Positions 1 to 6,320 of a stretch of 9,708 bases of DNA are shown here, in pieces (position 1 is the stretch's first letter; the number at the start of each line of letters is the position of its first letter). Location: NCBI GenBank assembly GCA_035461265.1, contig DATHVO010000194.1, positions 1 to 9,708 on the forward strand. Direction: 5' to 3'. The notes under the pieces were generated by a model. That model searched no databases. It was given only the letters and a program-made list of their open reading frames with translations, and was not told where the DNA came from. Made by a program: the position numbers and the translations under genes. Origin of the DNA: SH-MAG3 sp035461265 (GTDB lineage Bacteria; Gemmatimonadota; Gemmatimonadetes; Longimicrobiales; RSA9).

Positions 1-639
1 GGGCCCACGACCGTGCCCGGCGCCGGTCGCTGGACCATGCACGTCCTCCTCGTCCTGCTCGGCCTCGCCCTCCTCGTCATCGGCTCCGACTGGCTCGTCA
101 AGGGAGCCGTCGCCATCGCGGAGGCCCTCGGCGTGAGCGAGCTCATCATCGGGCTGACCGTCATCGCCGCGGGCACATCCCTTCCCGAGGTGGCCACATC
201 CGTCGTTGCGGGACTGCGCGGCGAGCGCGACATTGCCGTGGGGAACGTCGTCGGCAGCAACCTGTTCAACATCCTGGTCGTGGTGGGCGTCACGTCCCTC
301 GTCGCGCCCGGCGGCCTCACCGTGGCATCCGCGGCGATCAACTTCGACATGCCCGTCATGATCGCGGCGTCCATACTGTGTCTGCCGGTCTTCTTCGTGA
401 AATACCGGATCGGCCGCTGGGAGGGTGCGCTATTCCTTTCGTACTACGTGCTCTACACGATGTACCTGTTCATGGCGGCGTCGCAGCACGATGCGCTGCC
501 GGCATTCAGCGCGGTGATGTCCTTCGGCGTCATCCCCGTCACCTTCGCCACCGTCGCCCTGGTCTTCGGCCGTGAGCTGCGGCGGCGCTCACGGCAACGA
601 CAGGCCCACGCCGCCGGGAGACGCCCGCCGCGCGGCTGA
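1..639 (+). CDS. Na+/Ca2+ exchanger (CaCA family), C-terminal half, 5' end outside window
   Basis: Inner-membrane cation antiporter of the CaCA superfamily (YrbG/NCX_Mj type), which exports Ca2+ in exchange for Na+ or H+. The reading frame is open to base 1, so the 212 visible residues are the C-terminal part of a longer protein; the GTG at 13 is unlikely to be the real start. Only the second alpha-repeat is visible: GTSLPE (acidic ligand Glu63 of the fragment) followed by GNVVGSNLFN, then hydrophobic helices and an Arg-rich cytoplasmic tail. It aligns from end to end with the second half of the next gene (658-1716), including the GRWEG and YVLYT motifs near the end, so the missing part should carry the first alpha-repeat. 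TGA stop at 637-639. The next gene begins 18 bp later on the same strand, so co-transcription is likely. Confidence 0.9.
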   Translation, partial: GPTTVPGAGRWTMHVLLVLLGLALLVIGSDWLVKGAVAIAEALGVSELIIGLTVIAAGTSLPEVATSVVAGLRGERDIAVGNVVGSNLFNILVVVGVTSLVAPGGLTVASAAINFDMPVMIAASILCLPVFFVKYRIGRWEGALFLSYYVLYTMYLFMAASQHDALPAFSAVMSFGVIPVTFATVALVFGRELRRRSRQRQAHAAGRRPPRG

Positions 640-657
640 CCCAACGATCCATCCAGC

Positions 658-1716
658 GTGACCGTACTCCTCTTCATAGCGGCTCTGGTGCTGCTCATCG
701 CCGGCGGCGAGCTGCTGGTCCGCGGCGCAGCCCGCCTCGCCCTCGGCCTGGGCATCGCCCCCCTCATCATCGGCCTCACCGTCGTCGCATTCGGGACCAG
801 TGCGCCGGAACTCGCCGTCAGCGTGCGCGCCGCACTGGCCGGGCAGGCGGACATCTCCGTCGGCAACGTCGTCGGCAGCAACATCTTCAACGTGCTCTTC
901 ATTCTCGGCATCTCCGCGATCCTGGTGCCCTTGTCCGTCTCCGAACAGCTCGTGCGCGTGGACATCCCCGCCATGGTGTGCACGTCCCTCATCGTCCTGC
1001 TCATGGCGATGAATGGAGTGATCGGCCGATCGGAGGCGGTGTTTCTCGTGCTGGCGCTCGCCACGTACATCGGCGCCCAGGTCGTCCTCGGCCGGCGGCG
1101 GCGCGCCGATGCACCCGCCGCCGAGGACACCGGCAGCCTCCTCACGAACCTGCTCCTCATCGCCTCCGGCCTCGCGCTCCTGGTGCTGGGCTCCAACTGG
1201 CTCGTTCGGTCCGCCGTCGAAATCGCCGCCATGCTCGGCGTCACCAGCCTCGTCATCGGCCTAACCGTCGTCGCCGCCGGTACCTCCATGCCCGAAGTCG
1301 TGACCTCCATCATCGCGGGGCTCCGGGGCCAGAGGGACATCGCCATCGGCAACGTCATCGGCAGCAACATCTTCAACCTCCTCGCCGTACTCGGGATCAC
1401 CGGCCTCCTCGTGCCGGGCGGCATCCCCGTGTCCGCCTCCGCTATCGCCGTTGACATCCCCATCATGGTCGCCGTCGCCGTGCTCTGCCTGCCCATCTTC
1501 GTCGGCTACACCATCGGCAGGTGGGAAGGCATCGTCTTCCTGGGCTTCTACGTCCTCTACACGTCGTACCTCATCGCCGAAGCCTCCCGCCACGACGGTC
1601 TCGACCGCTACCACCTGGTCGTCATCGCCGTCGTCGTGCCCCTCACCCTCATCTCCCTCCTCGCCGCCAGCGCCCGCAGCCGCTACCTCCGCCGGAAACG
1701 GCCGCCCGGCGCCTGA
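658..1716 (+). CDS. Na+/Ca2+ exchanger (CaCA family), complete
   Basis: Complete 352-residue CaCA-family cation/Ca2+ antiporter with the usual two inverted halves of about five helices. Alpha-repeat 1 has GTSAPE (Glu51) and GNVVGSNIFN at about residues 69-78; alpha-repeat 2 has GTSMPE (Glu213) and GNVIGSNIFN at about 231-240. In characterised exchangers such as NCX_Mj these two glutamates bind the transported ion, and both are kept here. A charged loop (about residues 146-160, RRRR then acidic) separates the halves, and the C-terminus is Arg/Lys rich, as expected for a cytoplasmic end. The GTG at 658 is chosen because it starts at the first helix and no in-frame alternative fits; no good Shine-Dalgarno is visible, so translation may depend on the upstream gene 18 bp away. 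This gene and its neighbour are tandem paralogues. Confidence 0.92.
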   Translation: MTVLLFIAALVLLIAGGELLVRGAARLALGLGIAPLIIGLTVVAFGTSAPELAVSVRAALAGQADISVGNVVGSNIFNVLFILGISAILVPLSVSEQLVRVDIPAMVCTSLIVLLMAMNGVIGRSEAVFLVLALATYIGAQVVLGRRRRADAPAAEDTGSLLTNLLLIASGLALLVLGSNWLVRSAVEIAAMLGVTSLVIGLTVVAAGTSMPEVVTSIIAGLRGQRDIAIGNVIGSNIFNLLAVLGITGLLVPGGIPVSASAIAVDIPIMVAVAVLCLPIFVGYTIGRWEGIVFLGFYVLYTSYLIAEASRHDGLDRYHLVVIAVVVPLTLISLLAASARSRYLRRKRPPGA

Positions 1717-1723
1717 CAGCGGC

Positions 1724-1736
1724 GTCCTTCCAGGAC
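1724..1736 (+). terminator. short hairpin just after the exchanger gene
   Basis: GTCCT, loop TCC, AGGAC: a perfect 5-bp stem starting 8 bases after the exchanger stop, followed by AATC and not by a T-run. It could help 3'-end formation or be chance; the larger inverted repeat 47 bases downstream is the better candidate. Confidence 0.2.
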
Positions 1737-1782
1737 AATCCCGTCCGCCGCGTCTGCCTGCCCGCACCGCCGTTGCGACGCG

Positions 1783-1822
1783 GCTGGTCCAGTTGTTGCC
1801 CTTCGCCTTGAACTGGGCCAGC
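1783..1822. repeat. long inverted repeat (12-bp stem, 16-base loop) between exchanger and lipoprotein genes
   Basis: The left arm GCTGGTCCAGTT (1783-1794) pairs with the right arm AACTGGGCCAGC (1811-1822). All 12 positions pair in RNA, one as G-U; the loop is 1795-1810. It lies 66 bases past the exchanger stop and about 64 bases before the next start. There is no T-tract on the right side, so it is not a classical intrinsic terminator, but it may act as a terminator or 3'-end stabiliser for the exchanger transcript, or as an extended protein-binding site. The rest of the 170-base spacer 1717-1886 has no coding frame I would support. Confidence 0.5.
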
Positions 1823-1826
1823 AACA

Positions 1827-1843
1827 CGGTGCGCGGCTTGCAT
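1827..1843 (+). promoter_or_regulatory. weak -24/-12 (sigma-54-like) promoter candidate
   Basis: CGGTGCG, four bases, TTGCAT. The GG (1828-1829) and GC (1840-1841) dinucleotides have the exact sigma-54 spacing, and the -12 half is perfect (TTGCA), but three of seven -24 positions differ from TGGCACG. No sigma-70 pair with acceptable spacing was found: TATAGG at 1843 has no -35 and TTGAAC at 1808 has no -10. No activator site is identified. Confidence 0.2.
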
Positions 1844-1858
1844 ATAGGCGGGGGGTCA

Positions 1859-1871
1859 GTGAGTAGCTCAC
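1859..1871 (+). other. 5'-leader hairpin before the lipoprotein start
   Basis: GTGAG, loop TAG, CTCAC: a perfect 5-bp stem with a 3-base loop, ending five bases before the AAGGAG ribosome binding site at 1876-1881. It could shield the 5' end of the mRNA or be a small operator. Confidence 0.3.
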
Positions 1872-1886
1872 GAACAAGGAGAACCG

Positions 1887-2543
1887 ATGATGCGTACACG
1901 ACATGCAATGGTGATCGCGCTGGCCGGAATGGTAGCGGCCGGTTGCGACACGCGGGACGACACTGCGGCGGAGCCCGGACTGCTTCCGGGCGACGAGATG
2001 ACGACGGAGCAGCCGCAGGACATGATGGTCGCGCGGGGCGAGTTCCAGCCGACGGCGGATGCCGGCGCGCTGAACATCAGCGGCTGGGCCGAGCTGCGTC
2101 AGCGCGGCACGGACATGGATGACGGCATGGAGCTGCGGGTCCACCTGATGGGTCTCGGCGAGGGCGACCATGCGTGGCACATTCACTCCGGGACGTGCGA
2201 GAGCCCCGGACCCATCGTGCTTCCGCTGAGTGATGTAAGCGACCGCATGGCGGCGGGCACGACGACGACGCCGGCCGGCACGGACCGCGACACGCATGAT
2301 GGCATTGCCAGCGACCTGAACGCCGGTTCGGACGGCATGGTCGAGGAGACGGTGAATATCGACCGCGACCGTGCGGCTGGGCTGGACTGGCACACGCAGG
2401 GCCTCATCGTGAACGTGCACCAGCGCGGCGGCGATGATCCGGGCCCGGCGATCGCATGCGCCCCGATCCAGACGACGGGTGCGGCGGGCACGCAGCCTTA
2501 CGGCACTCAGCCGGCGGCGCCCGGGACGGTCCCGAGCTACTAG
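1887..2543 (+). CDS. Cu/Zn-SOD/CHRD-like lipoprotein
   Basis: Predicted lipoprotein of 218 residues, exported and lipid-anchored at Cys20 (signal MMRTRH, hydrophobic core, then VAAGC). A linker rich in Asp, Glu and Pro (about 21-48) leads to one beta-rich domain (about 49-195). Its landmarks resemble Cu/Zn superoxide dismutase: HIH (His98, His100) followed by Cys104 and GPIVLPL, later VNVH (His178) and PAIAC (Cys191). These match the order of the SOD copper histidines and the disulfide pair, and the same fold landmarks occur in CHRD domains. The fourth copper histidine and the zinc-site His/His/Asp cluster are not evident, so SOD activity is doubtful. The C-terminus (about 197-218) is Gly, Thr and Pro rich. 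AAGGAG at 1876-1881 serves ATG 1887 (5-base gap) or ATG 1890 (8-base gap). The amidase gene follows after 27 bases. Confidence 0.75.
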   Translation: MMRTRHAMVIALAGMVAAGCDTRDDTAAEPGLLPGDEMTTEQPQDMMVARGEFQPTADAGALNISGWAELRQRGTDMDDGMELRVHLMGLGEGDHAWHIHSGTCESPGPIVLPLSDVSDRMAAGTTTTPAGTDRDTHDGIASDLNAGSDGMVEETVNIDRDRAAGLDWHTQGLIVNVHQRGGDDPGPAIACAPIQTTGAAGTQPYGTQPAAPGTVPSY

Positions 2544-2570
2544 CAGCCGGCCCTGACACAGGAGGGATCG

Positions 2571-3512
2571 ATGAGGGGTCCGACACCTTTGGGAGTGGAG
2601 AGGGTGCTCGGGCCCCTCGTCGCGTTCCTCGTCCTGACGGCGGCGGCCTGCCAGCCGGCGCCGGAGGACGTGGCCGTCGAGCGGACGAGCGAGGAGGCCG
2701 TGGCTGCCGCGGCGGTCTTCGACGTCACCAGCGAGCCGCTGGATTCCATCATCTTCGAGGAGAAGATGGCGTGGGCCATGGAGCACGATCTCGGCTCCGT
2801 GCCCGTGGGTGATGCGATCGTCGCGCTGGGGCGCACGTTCCTGGGCGCCACGTACACGCCTGGCACGCTCGAGGTGGATGGCCCCGAGCGTCTGGTTGTG
2901 AACCTCCGGGAGCTCGACTGCGTGACGTACGTGGAGACGGTCCTCGCGATGATCCGGATCCTCCATGCGGGCACGCCGGACTTCGATAGCTACAAGCGCG
3001 AGCTGGTGCGAATCCGCTACCGTGACGGCGTGCTGGCGGGCTATACGAGCCGCCTGCACTACTTCAGCGAGTGGATCTCGAACAACGAGTCCAGGGGCAT
3101 CGTGCAGGACGTCACGGCGAGTCTGGGCGGCGGGCCGGTCCCGGGTCCCCTCACGTTCATGACGGAGCATGCCGATGCGTACCGTCAGCTGGCGGATCCC
3201 GATGTTGCAGCGGAGATCCGGCGGGTCGAATCCGCGCTGAGCGGCCGGACGCGTTATTTCATCCCGCAGGCGTCAATTGCGGGCGTGGAGCGCGGTATCA
3301 GGGATGGCGACATCATCGCGGCCACCAGCGCGCTGCCCGGCCTGGACGTGGCGCACACGGGCTTCGCGCTCTGGGTGGATGGCCGCCTCCACCTCATGCA
3401 CGCGCCGCTGGTCGGGAGCGTAGTGGAGATCAGCGAGCGACCGCTGGCGGACCGGATCCAGCGCATCGACGCACAGGACGGGATCATGGTGGCCCGTCCA
3501 CTCGCGCCCTGA
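2571..3512 (+). CDS. DUF1460 family N-acetylmuramoyl-L-alanine amidase-like lipoprotein
   Basis: A 313-residue protein of the DUF1460 branch of the NlpC/P60 cysteine-peptidase superfamily; studied members cleave the N-acetylmuramoyl-L-alanine bond in peptidoglycan fragments. The signal ends in LTAAAC, so lipidation at Cys27 is expected and the enzyme should face the periplasm. The catalytic cysteine is probably Cys117 in LDCVTYVE and the histidine His262 in VAHTGF; the segment HYFSEW (about 163-168) and His277 in LMHAP also fit the family. The total length suits the family plus a roughly 55-residue linker. AGGAGG at 2560-2565 lies 5 bases before the ATG, a strong site. The 27-base gap from the SOD-like lipoprotein and the shared direction suggest one operon. 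The next genes are convergent. Confidence 0.85.
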   Translation: MRGPTPLGVERVLGPLVAFLVLTAAACQPAPEDVAVERTSEEAVAAAAVFDVTSEPLDSIIFEEKMAWAMEHDLGSVPVGDAIVALGRTFLGATYTPGTLEVDGPERLVVNLRELDCVTYVETVLAMIRILHAGTPDFDSYKRELVRIRYRDGVLAGYTSRLHYFSEWISNNESRGIVQDVTASLGGGPVPGPLTFMTEHADAYRQLADPDVAAEIRRVESALSGRTRYFIPQASIAGVERGIRDGDIIAATSALPGLDVAHTGFALWVDGRLHLMHAPLVGSVVEISERPLADRIQRIDAQDGIMVARPLAP

Positions 3513-3559
3513 ACACGCCATTCCGTCAGCCCGGGGGTCGTGCCCGCAGATCGGCCCGG

Positions 3560-3579
3560 CGGGCCCGGGTCAGGGCCTG
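3560..3579. terminator. GC-rich hairpin between convergent genes
   Basis: CGGGCCC (3560-3566), loop GGGTCA, GGGCCTG (3573-3579): a 7-bp stem with one G-U pair, 47 bases after the amidase stop. The stop codon of the opposite-strand zinc-ribbon gene lies in the loop. There is only a short T-containing stretch afterwards (TTGT), so termination is a guess from position. Confidence 0.35.
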
Positions 3580-3773
3580 TTGTCCAGGCTCGCAGACCGC
3601 CGGCAGCCCGGACAGACCACCCAGACCCGCCGCCGCACGTAGGCCACCTCCGGCGACCGCTGGACGGGCTGCCGGGACAGCTCCGCGCCGCATGCGGGGC
3701 AGGCCAGCGCGACGCCCTCCCGGAGGGCCCGCTCGAGTTCCCGGCGCTGTTCCGCGTCGTAGGCCTCACTCAT
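3570..3773 (-). CDS. small zinc-ribbon protein, unknown function
   Basis: A 67-residue hydrophilic protein. The N-terminal half (about 5-22) looks like an acidic/basic amphipathic helix; it is followed by CPACG (Cys25, Cys28) and CPGCR (Cys54, Cys57), two CxxC knuckles 25 residues apart that should hold one zinc ion. Arg-rich stretches between the knuckles (RRR at 47-49) could contact nucleic acid or a partner protein. Its ATG (3773-3771) overlaps the TGA of the upstream gene (3772-3770) as ATGA, a typical translational-coupling junction, which argues that the two proteins are made together. I do not recognise the family; many small zinc ribbons have no assigned role. Confidence 0.7.
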   Translation of the reverse strand: MSEAYDAEQRRELERALREGVALACPACGAELSRQPVQRSPEVAYVRRRVWVVCPGCRRSASLDNRP

Positions 3774-4438
3774 TCATTGTCGGGCCCGTCGCCCTCGGCC
3801 TGCTCGTCCGCTTCACGCTGAGCCCGCCGCTGCAGGACACCTTCCCGCCACTGCCAGATCCGCGTGGATCGCCGGGCTTCGGCCAGTTCCGCCAGCCGCG
3901 CAATGCCGGATGCCGCACGGGCGGCGTCCACCCACCAGCCCCGGTCCCGCGCCGCCTCGTACGCGCCGCGATACAGCCCGAAGGCGCCCATGCCGTGACC
4001 GCGCTTCGCCGCGGCCTCCGCCGCCACGATGGCCGCGTCCACCACCGCCGCCAACGACATGCCCCGACACGCGTCGCACAGCCGCTCGAGTACCCGCCGC
4101 TCCCAGTCGTGAGGGGGCAGCAGGGACAGGTGCTCCCGCGCGACGCTGCACTCCGTCCGCAGCTTGTGGCCGGCGAGCCGCCCTGCGGCGGACAGCAGAA
4201 GCACCCGCGCCGTCGTGTAGCGGGCCAGGATGCGCAGGGACGTGGCGTCGTCCTCCGACAACGCGAAATCATCCAGCACGGTGGCGCCCGGATACGGCTC
4301 GAACATGCCCCGATCCTCGAAGGGCTCCGGCTCGCGCAGCCACGGCTGCCCCTCGCCGTCACGGCCGTCGTCACGCCGCGGCCAGCGGGGCGGCTGCTCC
4401 CTCAGGCTGTGGTGCCAGCCCTCTCCACTCGCTCCCAT
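3770..4438 (-). CDS. hypothetical helical (TPR-like) protein
   Basis: A 222-residue soluble protein I do not recognise. Residues 1-50 are polar, Arg/Gly/Pro/Trp rich and probably disordered. From about 60 the sequence is helical: 61-90 (ending in an ARVLLLSAAGRL segment), 96-125 with Cys97, Cys121 and Cys124, then 128-205, where Ala-rich helices with Tyr156, Tyr160, Trp168/169 and a second run ending at WQWREGVL resemble TPR-like helix pairs. The tail is acidic. No signal peptide or membrane segment. The start at ATG 4438 is supported by AGGAG (plus-strand 4444-4448) five bases upstream; a much longer open frame runs on upstream but is antisense to the MFS gene. The gene is coupled by ATGA to the zinc-ribbon gene and divergent from the MFS transporter 174 bases away. 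TPR-like is a shape impression and not a family match. Confidence 0.7.
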   Translation of the reverse strand: MGASGEGWHHSLREQPPRWPRRDDGRDGEGQPWLREPEPFEDRGMFEPYPGATVLDDFALSEDDATSLRILARYTTARVLLLSAAGRLAGHKLRTECSVAREHLSLLPPHDWERRVLERLCDACRGMSLAAVVDAAIVAAEAAAKRGHGMGAFGLYRGAYEAARDRGWWVDAARAASGIARLAELAEARRSTRIWQWREGVLQRRAQREADEQAEGDGPDNE

Positions 4439-4518
4439 TCCGTCTCCTCTGCGGGTCCGCTCCAAGATGCCCCCGGCCCTCCCCGGTGGCCATGGCGGGA
4501 CGGGACAACTTTTCCGTC

Positions 4519-4547
4519 TTGGCCCTGCGGGTCGGTGCCGGTAGCTT
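4519..4547 (+). promoter_or_regulatory. candidate promoter of the MFS gene
   Basis: TTGGCC (4519-4524) and TAGCTT (4542-4547) are separated by 17 bases, matching 4 of 6 and 3 of 6 sigma-70 consensus positions. The leader that follows carries GATCCGGG twice (4562-4569 and 4582-4589), 20 bases apart, a possible repressor site. The divergent gene at 4438 should have its own promoter in 4439-4612, but no convincing one is seen. Confidence 0.3.
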
Positions 4548-4612
4548 GGTGCGTGTGTGCGGATCCGGGTGCGGTGCATCCGATCCGGGGGAGCGAGGGA
4601 CCTGGAGGGAGC

Positions 4613-5920
4613 GTGCCCGGGCGGGTGGGTCGCCTGAAGCGGTCGCCGGTGGCGATCCTGTTCATGGCCGTGCTGGTGGACATGCTGGGCTTCGGCATTG
4701 TCATCCCGGTGCTGCCGTTCTACGCCATGGAGCTGGGCGCGGGCGCGCTGGAGATCACGCTGCTGATCGCATCGTTTTCCGCGATGCAGATGGCGGCGAC
4801 CCCCATCTGGGGCAGGGTCTCGGACCGCCGCGGGCGTCGGCCCCTCATCATTGCCGGCCTGTTCGCGTCCGCCGTGTCGTATCTCATCTTCGGCCTGGCG
4901 AACTCGATCCTTCTTCTCCTGGTGTCGCGGATGGCGGCGGGGGCGGCGGGCGGGACCATCTCCGTGGCCCACGCCTACATCGCCGACACCACGGGTGCGG
5001 AGGAGCGGGCGCGGGGGATGGGTCTCATCGGTGCGGCCGCGGGCCTGGGCGTCATGCTCGGGCCTGCGGTGGGCGGCCTGTTCAGCGGCATCAGCCTGTC
5101 GGCGCCGGGTTTCGTGGCGGCCGGCCTGTGCGCACTGAACGGTGTCGCCGCGGTATTCCTGCTGCCGGAGTCGCGGCCGCGCCTCGCGGCGGGGGCCGCC
5201 CGGGCGGGTGAGGCTGCGACGCTCGCGGGCTGGGCGCGGGCCATGACCCGCAGGCCCCTCTCGATCCTCCTGTCGGTGTACTTCCTCGGGATCACGTCGT
5301 TCGCCGCGATGACTGCGCTCCTGGCGCTGTACTTCGAGCGGGAGTTCGGCATCGGCGCCCGGGAGATGGGTTTCCTCTTCGCCATCGCCGGCGGCGTGAC
5401 CGTGGTGGTCCGGGGGCTGGTGCTGGGCGCGCTGGTCCGGCGGTTCGGCGAAGTCGCAACGGTCCGCCTGGGCGTCGTCGCCCTGGGCCTGTCCTTCGTG
5501 GTGCTTCCCCTGGTGCCGAGCTTCGCGTGGGCCATGGCGACGGTGCCCCTCTATGCGTTCGGCGCGGGGACGCTTTTCCCGGCACTCGCCACGCTGACGT
5601 CGTTCGCCACGGACGCGGAGTCGCAGGGTTCGATCCTGGGCGGGAGCCAGCTCGTCGGCGGCTTCGGCCGTGTCCTCGGGCCCATCTGGGCGGGCTTCCT
5701 CTTCCAGGAGGTGGCGATCCGGGCCCCCTTCCACGTGGCGGCCGTCCTGGCGGCGGCCGCGTTCACCCTCGCACTCTGGATTCCGGCAGCGCTGCAGTCC
5801 CGCCGCCACGCGCGGCCGGCCGGCGCGGCGGCCGGTGGCGCTGCCGGTCCGGGCGTGCCGGGCACGCCGTCCGACGCTCCCGTCCAGATGGGCGCGGTCC
5901 GCCCGGCCGCTGGCAGCTGA
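4613..5920 (+). CDS. MFS transporter, TetA/MdtG-like drug:H+ antiporter
   Basis: An inner-membrane major facilitator of 435 residues with about 12 helices, probably exporting a drug-like compound against protons. Visible signatures: the first-helix motif from Asp23 to Pro35 (DMLGFGIVIPVLP) typical of TetA/MdtG-type pumps; motif A GRVSDRRGRRP at 67-77 between helices 2 and 3; Arg106 of motif B; and motif C GVMLGPAVGG at 146-155, the antiporter signature. The last 45 or so residues (Arg, Ala, Gly, Pro rich) form a polar tail. The GTG at 4613 is preferred because GGAGG (4604-4608) lies four bases before it; a second GTG at 4625 is too far from that site, and the frame upstream is open but is the shadow of other genes. 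The substrate cannot be read from the sequence. Confidence 0.88.
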   Translation: MPGRVGRLKRSPVAILFMAVLVDMLGFGIVIPVLPFYAMELGAGALEITLLIASFSAMQMAATPIWGRVSDRRGRRPLIIAGLFASAVSYLIFGLANSILLLLVSRMAAGAAGGTISVAHAYIADTTGAEERARGMGLIGAAAGLGVMLGPAVGGLFSGISLSAPGFVAAGLCALNGVAAVFLLPESRPRLAAGAARAGEAATLAGWARAMTRRPLSILLSVYFLGITSFAAMTALLALYFEREFGIGAREMGFLFAIAGGVTVVVRGLVLGALVRRFGEVATVRLGVVALGLSFVVLPLVPSFAWAMATVPLYAFGAGTLFPALATLTSFATDAESQGSILGGSQLVGGFGRVLGPIWAGFLFQEVAIRAPFHVAAVLAAAAFTLALWIPAALQSRRHARPAGAAAGGAAGPGVPGTPSDAPVQMGAVRPAAGS

Positions 5921-5952
5921 GCGTGCGCGTAGCGTGCGTCGCGCGTGCCCGT
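5920..5952. repeat. three imperfect 11-bp direct repeats
   Basis: AGCGTGCGCGT (5920-5930), AGCGTGCGTCG (5931-5941) and CGCGTGCCCGT (5942-5952) are head to tail. Unit 2 matches unit 1 at 8 of 11 positions and unit 3 matches unit 1 at 9 of 11. They begin on the last base of the MFS stop codon and end 7 bases before a candidate -35 box. One unit per helical turn suits a regulator binding one DNA face, but local GC bias may explain it. Confidence 0.3.
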
Positions 5953-5959
5953 TGCATGC

Positions 5960-5988
5960 TTGATTTCGCACCGCGCGGCCGCTAACGT
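5960..5988 (+). promoter_or_regulatory. candidate sigma-70-type promoter of the YeaQ-like gene
   Basis: TTGATT (5960-5965), 17 bases, TAACGT (5983-5988): 4 of 6 and 3 of 6 consensus matches with ideal spacing. The stretch is noticeably more AT-rich than its surroundings. Transcription would start near 5995, about 50 bases before the ATG at 6047. Confidence 0.45.
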
Positions 5989-6046
5989 CCCGCCCATCGC
6001 GCGCCGGAGGCCGGCGGCGTGCCGCATTCGGTGCAAGGGAGTCATC

Positions 6047-6316
6047 ATGGAATTCGTCCTCGGATTCGTCATCTGGATCTTCTTCGGCCTGGTCGGCGGC
6101 TACCTGCTGAACAACTTCTTCCGCGGTCCCGAGACGACGCTTCTCATGACTCTGACCCTGGGCGTCTTCGGCGCGTTCATCGGCGGCATGCTCCTCACCT
6201 CCGGCTACATCTTCCACGCCCCCACGCCCCTGCGCTTCGGCGCGCTCCTCGGCGCCGCGCTGGGTGGCACGGGGTTCCCGGCGATCTACCACTACATCGC
6301 CAGGAAGGCGCTCTGA
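6047..6316 (+). CDS. small membrane protein, GlsB/YeaQ/YmgE-like
   Basis: An 89-residue inner-membrane protein with three hydrophobic segments (about 3-24, 32-51 and 62-81) rich in Gly: FFGLVGGYL, LGVFGAFIGGML and LLGAALGGTGF. Length, three helices and the central LGxxGAxxGG pattern match the GlsB/YeaQ/YmgE family (labelled transglycosylase-associated), whose members are often induced by stress; no enzymatic role is established. The ATG at 6047 is chosen because AGGGAG (6036-6041) lies five bases upstream. An earlier GTG in the same frame would add polar, promoter-derived sequence. Similarity is by pattern and not by conserved catalytic residues. Confidence 0.6.
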   Translation: MEFVLGFVIWIFFGLVGGYLLNNFFRGPETTLLMTLTLGVFGAFIGGMLLTSGYIFHAPTPLRFGALLGAALGGTGFPAIYHYIARKAL

Positions 6317-6320
6317 CGCC

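Noticed and set aside
453..1496. 347-residue minus-strand open frame
   Set aside because: Antisense to the exchangers; a Thr/Ser/Met/Arg-rich shadow of hydrophobic codons.
1808..1848. TTGAAC and TATAGG as a sigma-70 promoter pair
   Set aside because: The spacing is about 29 bases, far from 16-18.
1683..3170. 495-residue minus-strand open frame
   Set aside because: Antisense to both lipoprotein genes and spans their intergenic regions; the translation is Arg/His-rich with no recognisable domain.
3071..4612. Long plus-strand open frame leading into the MFS transporter
   Set aside because: It crosses the end of the amidase gene and lies antisense to the zinc-ribbon/TPR-like pair. Its translation is Arg/Pro-rich without domains, and the MFS gene has a well-placed GGAGG and GTG at 4613.
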